A stretch of 18,679 nucleotides of DNA from positions 1 through 18,679 of the forward strand of contig JBPOHI010000023.1 of the NCBI GenBank assembly GCA_052035735.1, in the 5' to 3' direction. The notes under the pieces are model-generated. The model had not been told where the DNA came from and did no database searches. It saw only the letters and a list, made by a program, of their open reading frames with translations. Positions 7,918-16,050 of the stretch are shown here, piece after piece; the stretch's first letter is position 1; every line of letters starts with the position of its first letter. Position numbers and translations under genes: made by a program. The DNA comes from JAGPDF01 sp052035735 (GTDB lineage Bacteria > Acidobacteriota > Thermoanaerobaculia > Multivoradales > JAGPDF01).

Positions 7918-10890
7918 ATGCCCCGTCTACGATTCTGGAAACTGGCTCCTGCTGTACTCGCCTGGACTCTCTTGGGCGGCGGCAGCGGTGCGGTCTTCGC
8001 CGCTGATGCACCCTGTCTCGTCTGCCCCGGAGTGACCGTCGACGACCCGTTCGCGATCTCCGCCGCCCTCGAGGCCCCGCCCCGGCTCGAAAAGGGCGCC
8101 CGGCTCTTCGTCGCCTGGAACGCCGCGCTCGACGGCTCGGCCTCCCCGGCGGGCGCCCATGTCGTCGCGGCGGCGGGCGCGCAGCCGTGGATCCGGCTGC
8201 AGTTCGCCACGCCGGCGCCGCTGCTCGAGCACACCGAAGCCCTGCAGCGCGAGCTCGACGCTGCGGTCGAGCTCGCCCGGCTGGCGCCGGCTGCGACCTC
8301 CTACGAGATCGTCTGGGCCGCGGGTGGCGACTCCGCCCCCGATGCCCGGCAGTACGCCTTTCTGGTCAAGCGCGCGGCGGTTGCGATCACCGGCCTTCAG
8401 CCGGAGAGCCGGATCTTCGCCCAGCCTCTGCCACCGGCCGCAGACTGGCTCGACCTCTGGTACGGCGAAGGGGTCGCGGCCTATCTCGACGGCGTCGCTC
8501 TCGCGCCGGCCGGCGAGTTGACGGCCGTCCTGCTGGCGCAGCTGGCCGGCCTCGACCCCGGCAAGCCGGTGGTGCACGAGGCGCTCGCGCTCGATCCAGG
8601 ATCTGCTGCCCGGCTGGCCGAGCAGGCCGCGGCCGGCTTCGCGATCACCCTCTTCCAGGCGACCGCCCCGGGCGCCGCAGGGTCGCCATCGGCGGCCGAC
8701 CTCGCGCCGCTCAAGGTGATGGCGAACGAGTTTCGTGGCGAGCTGCAGGCGGACACCGGGACCGTGCCGCAGGGGGCCTTGGCCGCGTGGAGCTTCGTCC
8801 GCGGCGAAGATCTCGGGCTGCGGGTGGTGATCGCCGTCGCGCCATCCTCACCGGCACCCGCTGCGCCCTCGGCTTCGAAGCCGCTGGTTCTCTCGTTTCC
8901 CGATCCGCAGTTGAAGGCGCCGCAGCGCATCGACCTCGCATCTGGCGCCGCGACGGCGCTCGCCGAGCCGCGACGGTCGGCCACCGCGACCGAGGTGCGC
9001 CTGGCGAAACCACAGCCGGTCGAGCTCCTGCGCCTCGAGCGGCCTTCGGCAGCCGAGCTCGAAGGGGTCGCCGAAGTGGTCACCGTGGCCTCCGAGCGCG
9101 AGATCCCGGTCGAGGAGATCCTGCGCCGGCTGCAGGCGTTCGAGGACAGCCAGGCCCGCAGACTGCTGCGCTACCAGGCGGTGAACGCGACGACGCTGCG
9201 CTTCCAGGCCGCGTCCGGAACGCAGGCGATCGAAGCGACCTTCGAAGGCGAGTTCTTCTTCCGCCAGGGCCAGCCGTTCGATTGGGCCTGGCAGAGCTTC
9301 TACGTCAACGGCGTCAAGTGGCGCGGCAAGGAGATTCCGGAGCTGCCGCTCATCCAGCCGGAGAAGGCCGCCGCGATGCCGCTCGAGATTCTGTTCACCA
9401 AGGAGTACCGCTATGCGCTGCGCGGCCGGGAGACCGTCGACGGGCGCGACTGCTGGGTGGTCGAGTTCGAGCCGGCAGCACCGGTGGAAGGCCGGAACCT
9501 CTATCGCGGCGCGGTGTGGATCGATCGTGAGCTCTGGGCACGGGTACGCTCGCGGGCAGTGCAGCTCGGTCTCCAGGGCGAGGTGTTGTCGAACGAAGAG
9601 ACCATGACCTACGCCCCGCTCGACGAGAACGGCGCCGCGGCCCCTTGGGCGGCGTCGAGCTACTTCCTGCCACTCAAAGTCGTCGGCCAGCAGATACTCT
9701 CCGTGCTCAACACCGCGACGGTGGTCGAGAAGGAGGTCCGGCTCTCCGGCGTGCGCATCAACGGACCGGAGTTCGATCAACGGCGCGACGAGGTGCTGGC
9801 CTCCACTTCGACCATGGTGCGGGACACCGACAAAGGTTTCCGCTATTTGGTCAAGGACGAGACGACCGGCGTGCGCACCATCCAGGAGGGCTTCGACAGC
9901 GACCGGCTGTTTCTCATCGGCGGCACTTTCTACGATGATTCGCTCGACTATCCGCTGCCGCTGGTCGGCATCAATTACCTCAACCTCGACGCCGGTGGCA
10001 AGAAGCGTCAGCTGAACGCCTTCTTCGGCGGCGTGCTCGGCATTCTCAACTACGCCGACCCGCGCATCGCCGGCAGCAAGTTCGATCTCGGAGTCGACGT
10101 CTTCGCGATCGCCTTCGCTTCGAGCGACCAGCTCTACCGCGACGGCGTCGAGTCGCCCGGCGAGGAGGTCGAAGAGCTGCCGGCGCGGATCACGGTCAAC
10201 CTCGGGCACCCGCTGGGCAACTTCCTCAAGTGGAGCGCGAGCTACGGCGTCGCCTACTCGCGCTTTTCGGACACCGACAACACTGCGGACAACTTCATCG
10301 TTCCGCAGAGCACCTTCACCCACTCGCTCTCGACGGCGCTCGCCTACTCGCGCTCCGGCTATCGCCTCGAGCTCACCGGCGGCCTTCACCAACGCTCGAA
10401 ATGGAGTCTCTGGGGGTTGCCCGGTCAGGCGGCCGGCGAGTTCGACCCCGAGGCCAAGGACTATCTGACCTGGCAGGTGGCGGCGAGCAAGAACTGGTAC
10501 CTGGCCAACTTCCGCAAGATCGGGCTTTCCTTCGAGTACCTGGGCGGCAGCGACCTCGACCGCTTCAGCAAGTATCAGTTCGGCTTCTTCGGCGGCACCC
10601 GGGTGCACGGGTACCAGATCGGGAAGGTGCGGGCCGAGGAGGCCTATGCCGGGCACGCGAGCTACGGCTTCGAGCTCGGTCAGCTCCTGCGCCTGGACGC
10701 CGTCGTGGATGCCGCCTGGGCCACCGACAAGGCGAGCGGTCTCGACCACGAGCTGCTCGCCGGCGTCGGCGTCACCGGCACTTTCATGGGACCCTGGGAG
10801 ACGCTGATCAACCTCGACATCGGGACGCCGGTCGCCGGCCCCGACGACGGGTTGGTGGCCTACATCGTCTTCCTGAAGCTCTTCGACTAG
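7918..10890 (+). CDS. Multidomain outer-membrane protein: N-terminal TIM-barrel-like region, LolA/LolB-like region, Omp85-like beta-barrel
   Basis: The 990-residue product begins with a signal peptide (core LAPAVLAWTLLGG, likely cut after AVFA, residue 28). Residues about 30-370 look like an alpha/beta-barrel of glycosidase type (TSYEIVWAAGG, EGVAAYLDGVALAP, HEALALDP), without catalytic residues I can name. Residues about 388-575 (EEILRRLQAFEDSQARRLLR, GRDCWVVEFEP, GAVWIDRELWARVRS) resemble the LolA/LolB-like fold of outer-membrane lipoprotein-sorting proteins. The C-terminal 400 residues show alternating amphipathic strands and a GGTRVHGY motif at 892-899. In Omp85 proteins this place carries the conserved RGY/RGF of barrel loop 6; here the arginine is His897. 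The chain ends VFLKLFD, so phenylalanine is penultimate rather than last. The deacetylase-like gene follows after 19 bases. The barrel assignment is good; the two soluble domains are inference. Confidence 0.85.
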   Translation: MPRLRFWKLAPAVLAWTLLGGGSGAVFAADAPCLVCPGVTVDDPFAISAALEAPPRLEKGARLFVAWNAALDGSASPAGAHVVAAAGAQPWIRLQFATPAPLLEHTEALQRELDAAVELARLAPAATSYEIVWAAGGDSAPDARQYAFLVKRAAVAITGLQPESRIFAQPLPPAADWLDLWYGEGVAAYLDGVALAPAGELTAVLLAQLAGLDPGKPVVHEALALDPGSAARLAEQAAAGFAITLFQATAPGAAGSPSAADLAPLKVMANEFRGELQADTGTVPQGALAAWSFVRGEDLGLRVVIAVAPSSPAPAAPSASKPLVLSFPDPQLKAPQRIDLASGAATALAEPRRSATATEVRLAKPQPVELLRLERPSAAELEGVAEVVTVASEREIPVEEILRRLQAFEDSQARRLLRYQAVNATTLRFQAASGTQAIEATFEGEFFFRQGQPFDWAWQSFYVNGVKWRGKEIPELPLIQPEKAAAMPLEILFTKEYRYALRGRETVDGRDCWVVEFEPAAPVEGRNLYRGAVWIDRELWARVRSRAVQLGLQGEVLSNEETMTYAPLDENGAAAPWAASSYFLPLKVVGQQILSVLNTATVVEKEVRLSGVRINGPEFDQRRDEVLASTSTMVRDTDKGFRYLVKDETTGVRTIQEGFDSDRLFLIGGTFYDDSLDYPLPLVGINYLNLDAGGKKRQLNAFFGGVLGILNYADPRIAGSKFDLGVDVFAIAFASSDQLYRDGVESPGEEVEELPARITVNLGHPLGNFLKWSASYGVAYSRFSDTDNTADNFIVPQSTFTHSLSTALAYSRSGYRLELTGGLHQRSKWSLWGLPGQAAGEFDPEAKDYLTWQVAASKNWYLANFRKIGLSFEYLGGSDLDRFSKYQFGFFGGTRVHGYQIGKVRAEEAYAGHASYGFELGQLLRLDAVVDAAWATDKASGLDHELLAGVGVTGTFMGPWETLINLDIGTPVAGPDDGLVAYIVFLKLFD

Positions 10891-10897
10891 GGCTGGC

Positions 10898-10903
10898 GGA
10901 AGG
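10898..10903 (+). promoter_or_regulatory. Ribosome binding site of the deacetylase-fold gene
   Basis: GGAAGG lies six bases before the ATG at 10910, inside the 19-base gap after the outer-membrane protein gene. It supports this start and cotranscription of the two genes. Confidence 0.6.
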
Positions 10904-10909
10904 CACTCG

Positions 10910-12826
10910 ATGCGGCGCGACAAGGCGGTGGGCCGGCACAGACAAGGCACCACGACGGCCGAGCGTCCGTCGGCGATCCTCCGCCACGCACGGCGCGGCC
11001 TGCTGCGCCTCGCCGTGGCGCGGCGGAAACCCAGGGTCGATCTGGTCGTCGCGCCCGGCTACCGCTACGCCCTGCCCGGCGGGCTGCTCGACCCCGAGCG
11101 CTCGACGCGGCTCTTCTCGTTCCTCCGCAACGCCGGGCTCATCCTGCGCCGCAGGCTGCACCGGCCGCTGCCGGCGACCTTCGCCGAGCTGCGTGCGGCG
11201 CACAGCGACGACTACCTCGAGCGCCTGCAGCAGCCGGGCGCGCTGACTCCGGTCGTCGGCTTCGCGATCCCCGACCGCGCCGAGCAGGCCCTCATCGCCG
11301 TCGAACGCGAAATGACCGGCGGCACTCTGCTCGCGGCTCGCCTGGCGCGCGCCTCGGGGGGCATCGCGGTCAACCTGGGCGGCGGTTTCCATCATGCGCA
11401 CCGCGATCGCGGCCGCGGCTTCTGCATTCTCAACGACGTCGCGGTGGCCATTCGGGCGCAGCGCGCGGCGGGCTTCCGCGGCCGGATTCTGGTCGTCGAC
11501 CTCGACCTGCACGACGGCGACGGCACGCGCTCGATCTATGCCGACGACGCGACGGTCCACACCTGCTCGCTGCACAACCAGAACTGGGACGACCGGCCGG
11601 CCGTCGAAGCCACCACCCTGCCGCTCGGCCCAGGGATCGCCGATGAACGGTTCCTCGCGACCCTGGCGGAGACGCTGCCGCCGCTCTTCGAGCGCTTCGC
11701 CCCCGAACTGGTGTTCTACGTCTGCGGCGCCGACCCGGCGGCCGACGACGCACTGGGCGACTGGCGTCTCACCGCGGAAGGGATCCTCGAGCGCGATCTC
11801 GAAGTGACCCGCTTGGCGCGCCGCCAGCGGACCCCCCTGGTCGTGACGCTCGCGGGCGGATACGGCGACAACAGCTGGCGCTACTTCGCGCGCTATCTCG
11901 CGTGGCTGCTCTGCGGCCGCCGCATCGAACCGCCGACGACCGAGGCGCTCATCATCGATCGATTCCGCGACCTCGTGCAGAGCTTCTCGGTGGGAGACCT
12001 GCGCGGCAGCGCCGAGGAGGAGCCGCTGCTGACCGAGTCCGATCTCGGTTCCGGCCAGGGGCTCGCCAGCCCGGAAACGCGGCTCCTCGGCTTCTACTCG
12101 CTGACCGGAATCGAGCTCGCACTCGAGCGCCTCGGCCACCTGGCCCACCTGCGAGGGCTGGGCTACGACACCCCCGATGTCGAGTTCGATCTCGGCCCGT
12201 CGGGGCAGACATTGCGCGTCTTCGGCGCACGCGGACGCCGCGAGCTGCTGCTCGAAATGCGCCTGCGCCGGGACCGCCGGACGATACCCGGCGCGGAGTT
12301 GCTGGCGATCGACTGGTTGCTGCTGCAGAACCCGCGCGCCCGCTTCACGCCGGCCCGGCCGGCGCTACCGGGCCAGGCCCATCCCGGGCTCGGCATGCTG
12401 CGCGAGACCATGGCGGCGATGATGCTCATCTGCGATCGCCTGCAGCTCGCGGGTATCCTCGTCACGCCCTCGCACTTCCACGCCGCGGCCCAAGCACGCA
12501 GTCAACTGCGGTTTCTGGATCCCGACCGCGAGGGCCTCTACCGCAGCTTCCAGAAGGCGCTCGCGACGCTCCCGCTCGGCGAAGCCACCCGCGCCGCGAG
12601 CGACGGGCGGGTGCGGGACGCCACGACCGGCGAGACGATCCGCTGGCCACCCTCGGCGATGATCCTCCCGGTCACCCCCGAGCTTCGCGCGCGCTTCGAG
12701 TCGCCCGAGTACGCCGCGCGCGCGACGGCGGCGGAGGTCGCGCTGCGGCTCGCTCCGGTCAGCGGGGAACGGTCAGCGGCGTCAACGTCAGCTGACGCTC
12801 CCGCGGCGGCGGCAGAGGCGCCATGA
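10910..12826 (+). CDS. Histone deacetylase-fold metal hydrolase with an unassigned C-terminal domain
   Basis: The 638-residue protein has an N-terminal arginase/deacetylase-fold domain (about residues 40-345). The active-site set is complete: GGGFHHAHRDRGRGFCILND gives the paired His161-His162, DLDLHDGDGT gives metal ligands Asp199 and His201, CGADPAADD gives the third ligand Asp275, and TLAGGYG gives Tyr318. Bacterial relatives remove acetyl or other acyl groups from polyamines, lysines or small amides using zinc. Residues about 385-620 form a second domain (LLGFYSLTGIELALERLG, HPGLGMLRETMAAMMLICDR, VTPSHFHAAAQ) that I cannot assign; His491, His522 and His524 stand out. No signal peptide is seen, so it is probably cytoplasmic. 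The 3' end overlaps the convergent peptidase gene by 68 bases. The enzyme class is secure, the substrate and second domain unknown. Confidence 0.9.
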   Translation: MRRDKAVGRHRQGTTTAERPSAILRHARRGLLRLAVARRKPRVDLVVAPGYRYALPGGLLDPERSTRLFSFLRNAGLILRRRLHRPLPATFAELRAAHSDDYLERLQQPGALTPVVGFAIPDRAEQALIAVEREMTGGTLLAARLARASGGIAVNLGGGFHHAHRDRGRGFCILNDVAVAIRAQRAAGFRGRILVVDLDLHDGDGTRSIYADDATVHTCSLHNQNWDDRPAVEATTLPLGPGIADERFLATLAETLPPLFERFAPELVFYVCGADPAADDALGDWRLTAEGILERDLEVTRLARRQRTPLVVTLAGGYGDNSWRYFARYLAWLLCGRRIEPPTTEALIIDRFRDLVQSFSVGDLRGSAEEEPLLTESDLGSGQGLASPETRLLGFYSLTGIELALERLGHLAHLRGLGYDTPDVEFDLGPSGQTLRVFGARGRRELLLEMRLRRDRRTIPGAELLAIDWLLLQNPRARFTPARPALPGQAHPGLGMLRETMAAMMLICDRLQLAGILVTPSHFHAAAQARSQLRFLDPDREGLYRSFQKALATLPLGEATRAASDGRVRDATTGETIRWPPSAMILPVTPELRARFESPEYAARATAAEVALRLAPVSGERSAASTSADAPAAAAEAP

Positions 12827-14576
12827 GACGCAGCACCGGGTAGAGACCGATCTGCTCGTCCCACCACGGCGTGCGGGAAAACCACCAACGGTAGCGCGCT
12901 GCGCGATCGGCGGCGAACAGCGGGTCGGCGAGCGCCCGCTGCCAGTCGGCAGCGGTTGCGGGCTCTTCCATCGCGGTTCGGGCGAAGAGCTCGAGAGCCC
13001 CGCCGTCGATGTACTCCTTGCCCTCGAAAAGTCCGGAGACCAGGCCCCAGGAAAGCACCGAGTCGGGCGCCTCGGGCTCGAGCAGCTGCACGGCCACCGC
13101 GAAGTCCGGCTGATCGGCCGGCACCCACAAGGTGCCGGCCGGCACGAGGCGGCGTTCGCGCGCGCGTCGGACTTCGCAGGAGAGCCGAGTCTCGCCCTGA
13201 TAACTCGCCGGCGCCGGCCTGGGCCCGGAGAGCCGCGCCGCCTCGACCTCGAGCTCGAGCTCTTCGGGCAGGCGAGTGAAGCGCAGCCCGTGATCGGCGA
13301 GGCGCCGCTCGATCGCCGGCCATCCCGGGAGAACCAGATAGCCGCGCGGTCGCGGCAGGGTCAGGACCGGGACGAGGCGGTGGAACCATGGCACCTCGAG
13401 CTCTCTCACCTCGCCCCGCCGGTAGTGGATCGCCTCGCCGCCGGTGACCACGGACGGCGAGCGCTGCCAGTCGTAGAACGGAACGAGATAGGGCTCCGCG
13501 TCTCCGCGCGCGAAAGTCACCACGATCTCGCTCGGAGCGGCCGACGGCAGTCCCTGCTGCACGACCGCGAATGCCGCTTCGGCGATCGCCGAGCGCAGCG
13601 CGATGCCGGCGCGCCCGGCCTGCACCACGAGGGCGGCGAGGAAGTCGCGTGTCGCGAGCACCCGCTCGCGGTAAGGCTTGTGCGCGTGCGACTCGAGCAG
13701 CACCACCGGCCGGTGGCGCAACGGCAGGTAGCCGGTCGAGTAACGCGGCTCGAAGACCAGGCTGTCGAAGCCCTGCGCCGGATCGAGCCCGTCGAGCAGA
13801 CTGACGTAGGGCCCCTGCTTGTGTCCGGCGGCCTCGACCGCGGCCAGCACCGGCGGAAAGTTCTGCTGCAGCCAGCGGTCGACCGGCGCCGCGAGTAGCG
13901 GCGCCTCCGGAACGGCCCAGGTGATGACCCAATCGAGGTCGACGCCGTCGGTGACATGGGTGTCCACGAACAGATGCGGCTGCCAGGCGTTGATCAGCTG
14001 CACGAGCTGGCGCGCCTCCGGTGTCACCAGCTTGAGGTAGTCGCGATTGAGGTCGTGGCCATCGGCGGTGGTTCGGAACCCCATGCCGTCGACGGGTCCA
14101 TCCTGGTTCGGCCGGTTGTAAGGCGAGACGCGCTCGTGACCGTCGACGTTGTAGATCGGCACGATGAGCAGCGTCGCCGCGGCGAGCAGCTCGCGCCGCT
14201 CGCCGCGCGCGAGGTCGCGAAGCAGCATCAAAACGGCGTCCTTGCCGTCGATCTCCCCCGCGTGAATGCCGTTCTGAATCATCACCACCGGCTTCGCGAG
14301 CGCCTGCGCCGCTTCGGGGGTGAAGGCCCGCTCGGCCGAGAGGATCACCAACGGCAGCGGGCGACCGGAGGCCGAGCTGCCGAAGAACTCGAGCTTCATC
14401 TCCGGCAGCGCGCGCTCGAGGCGGCGCAGGAAGGCGAGGGTCTCGTCGTAGGAAGGCGTCGCCCGGAACTCCGCGCGCTCGGCCGGCGTCAGCCACGCCC
14501 CGGCGTCCGGCTGCGCTGCGACGGCGGGGGCGAGCGGGGCGAAGAGCAGGGCCAGCGGCAGCGCCCAGGCTTTCAT
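12759..14576 (-). CDS. Secreted M14-family zinc carboxypeptidase
   Basis: The 605-residue protein begins with a signal peptide (MKAWALPLALLFAPLAPAVAA, probable cut after residue 21), placing it in the periplasm or outside. The M14 metal site is complete: NGIHAGEIDGK gives His105 and Glu108, and DTHVTDG gives His207. DLNRDY (Asn177, Arg178) fits the substrate-carboxylate site, and the glutamate of VVLLESHAH (Glu295) is the likely catalytic base. A beta-rich C-terminal half of about 280 residues follows the catalytic domain, as in the ~600-residue M14 proteins common in Acidobacteriota and Xanthomonadales. Members trim C-terminal residues from peptides; the specificity cannot be read here. The ATG overlaps the thiolase stop by four bases, making it the last gene of the operon. 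Its 3' end overlaps the convergent deacetylase gene. Confidence 0.92.
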   Translation of the reverse strand: MKAWALPLALLFAPLAPAVAAQPDAGAWLTPAERAEFRATPSYDETLAFLRRLERALPEMKLEFFGSSASGRPLPLVILSAERAFTPEAAQALAKPVVMIQNGIHAGEIDGKDAVLMLLRDLARGERRELLAAATLLIVPIYNVDGHERVSPYNRPNQDGPVDGMGFRTTADGHDLNRDYLKLVTPEARQLVQLINAWQPHLFVDTHVTDGVDLDWVITWAVPEAPLLAAPVDRWLQQNFPPVLAAVEAAGHKQGPYVSLLDGLDPAQGFDSLVFEPRYSTGYLPLRHRPVVLLESHAHKPYRERVLATRDFLAALVVQAGRAGIALRSAIAEAAFAVVQQGLPSAAPSEIVVTFARGDAEPYLVPFYDWQRSPSVVTGGEAIHYRRGEVRELEVPWFHRLVPVLTLPRPRGYLVLPGWPAIERRLADHGLRFTRLPEELELEVEAARLSGPRPAPASYQGETRLSCEVRRARERRLVPAGTLWVPADQPDFAVAVQLLEPEAPDSVLSWGLVSGLFEGKEYIDGGALELFARTAMEEPATAADWQRALADPLFAADRAARYRWWFSRTPWWDEQIGLYPVLRLMAPLPPPRERQLTLTPLTVPR

Positions 14577-16027
14577 TCCCGCTCGACCACCATGGCGAAG
14601 CCGTGGCCGCCCGCGGCGCAGACCGTGATCAGGCCGAACTGCAGGCCCCTCCTCTGCAGCTCCTGAAGCAGTTGCACGGTCACGCGCACGCCGGTGGCGC
14701 CGAACGGATGCCCGATCGCGAGCGAGCCGCCGTTGACGTTCAGGCGGTCGAGGTCGACGACGCCGATCGGTTCGCTGCGTCCGAGCTCTTCGCGGGCGAA
14801 CCGCGGACTCGCGAAGGCCTTGAGGTTGGACAGCACCTGCGCCGCGAAAGCTTCGTGCATCTCGACGAGATCGATCTCGGCCAGCCGCAGGCCGGCGCGC
14901 TCGAGCGCCATCGGGGCGGCGTAGGCGGGTCCCTGCAGGAGCTGCTTGCCGGGATCGGTCGCGGCGTAAGCCCAGGAGCGCAGGAACCCGAGCGGCGTCC
15001 GTCCGAGCGACCGCGCGCGCCGTTCGCTCATCAGCACCACGGCGCCGCCGCCGTCGGTGATCGGCGACGAGTTTCCGGCCGTGAGCGTGCCGTGACGGCG
15101 GTCGAACGCCGGCCGCAGCGCGGCGAGAGCGGCCATCGAGCTCGCCCCGCGAACCCCGTTGTCGGAGGCGACCGGCTGGTCGTAGCGCGGCGGCGGGAAG
15201 ACCGTCACGATCTGGTCGGCGAACAGACCGGCGGCCTGGGCGGCGGCGGCGCGCTGATGCGACAACAGCGCGATCTCGTCCTGCGCGCGCCGCGAAATGT
15301 CATTCTCCTTGGCCATCTTCTCGCAGGCTTCGCCCATCGACATGCCGGTCGAGCGTTCGGCGATCGCCGGTGCCACCGGTGCGAAATCGCGCGGCCGGAA
15401 GCGCGCGAGCCGCGCCAGCCGCTCTGCGAGGCCGCGCGCCCGGGAGAGCGCGACGAACTTCTCCGCCGCGCTGCGGGAAAAGGAGATGGGAACGTTGGAG
15501 AGCGACTCGGCGCCGCCGGCGAGAACGATCTCGGCCTCGCCGCGCAGAATCGCCTCCGCGCCACTGGTGATGGCGCGATTGGCGGAGGCGCAGGCGAGGT
15601 TGACCGTCGTCCCGGGGATCGTCGCCGAAAGCGCCGCCCGAAAGACGATCTCTCGTCCCAGGTTCGGCGCGTCCGCCGCCGCGACGACGACGCCGAAGAT
15701 GGCCAAGTCGATCTCGACCGGATCGATGCCCGCGCGCGCGACGGCCTCGGCGGCCGGGATGCCGGCGAGGTCGACGACATCGAGCCCCTTGAGATCGCTG
15801 CCGGCGCGGGAGAACGGCGTGCGACATCCGGCGACGATGGCCACCCGGCCCGAAGGGCCCCGCAACTGCTGACGGGAGACGCGCAGGACACCCGGCGCCG
15901 CGCCGGGCGCAGCCACCCTGCGGGTCCACACCGTGTCCGCGCGCTCCTCTACCTCGGCGGCCGCCGAAGCGTCGTTGGGCTCGGGCAGCGGCGCGGGCGG
16001 CCGGCCCAGGTCTGGAGATTCCGCCAT
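14573..16027 (-). CDS. Acetyl-CoA C-acyltransferase (FadI-type thiolase)
   Basis: The 484-residue enzyme belongs to the thiolase superfamily and carries all catalytic residues: nucleophile Cys146 in VNLACASANRA, His440 in GHPFGATGVR, Cys470 in CAAGGHGFAM, and the histidine of EMHEAFAAQ. In fatty-acid oxidation it would cleave 3-ketoacyl-CoA with CoA; the reverse reaction makes acetoacetyl-CoA for storage polymer. The central block (NDISRRAQDEIALLSHQRAA) and overall form are closest to FadI or trifunctional-beta-subunit types, which work with a FadJ-type partner; no such gene is in the window. The first ~55 residues are a Pro/Ala/Glu-rich extension before the core (RVAIVAGCRTPF). The ATG at 16027 is chosen because AAGGAGAGA lies just upstream; a longer frame to 16204 would overlap the preceding gene. 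Confidence 0.92.
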   Translation of the reverse strand: MAESPDLGRPPAPLPEPNDASAAAEVEERADTVWTRRVAAPGAAPGVLRVSRQQLRGPSGRVAIVAGCRTPFSRAGSDLKGLDVVDLAGIPAAEAVARAGIDPVEIDLAIFGVVVAAADAPNLGREIVFRAALSATIPGTTVNLACASANRAITSGAEAILRGEAEIVLAGGAESLSNVPISFSRSAAEKFVALSRARGLAERLARLARFRPRDFAPVAPAIAERSTGMSMGEACEKMAKENDISRRAQDEIALLSHQRAAAAQAAGLFADQIVTVFPPPRYDQPVASDNGVRGASSMAALAALRPAFDRRHGTLTAGNSSPITDGGGAVVLMSERRARSLGRTPLGFLRSWAYAATDPGKQLLQGPAYAAPMALERAGLRLAEIDLVEMHEAFAAQVLSNLKAFASPRFAREELGRSEPIGVVDLDRLNVNGGSLAIGHPFGATGVRVTVQLLQELQRRGLQFGLITVCAAGGHGFAMVVERE

Positions 16028-16030
16028 CGC

Positions 16031-16039
16031 TCTCTCCTT
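16031..16039 (-). promoter_or_regulatory. Ribosome binding site deciding the thiolase start
   Basis: AAGGAGAGA on the minus strand has its AAGGAG core six bases from the ATG at 16027. It lies in the 23-base gap after the upstream gene and rules out the longer in-frame start at 16204. Confidence 0.75.
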
Positions 16040-16050
16040 CGTCGGCTGGG

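Noticed and set aside
8848..10953. Open frame of about 700 codons on the minus strand, antisense to the outer-membrane protein gene
   Set aside because: It mirrors a high-GC coding frame, where stops are rare on the opposite strand. Its product has no domain, signal peptide or ribosome site, while the plus strand gives a coherent barrel protein.
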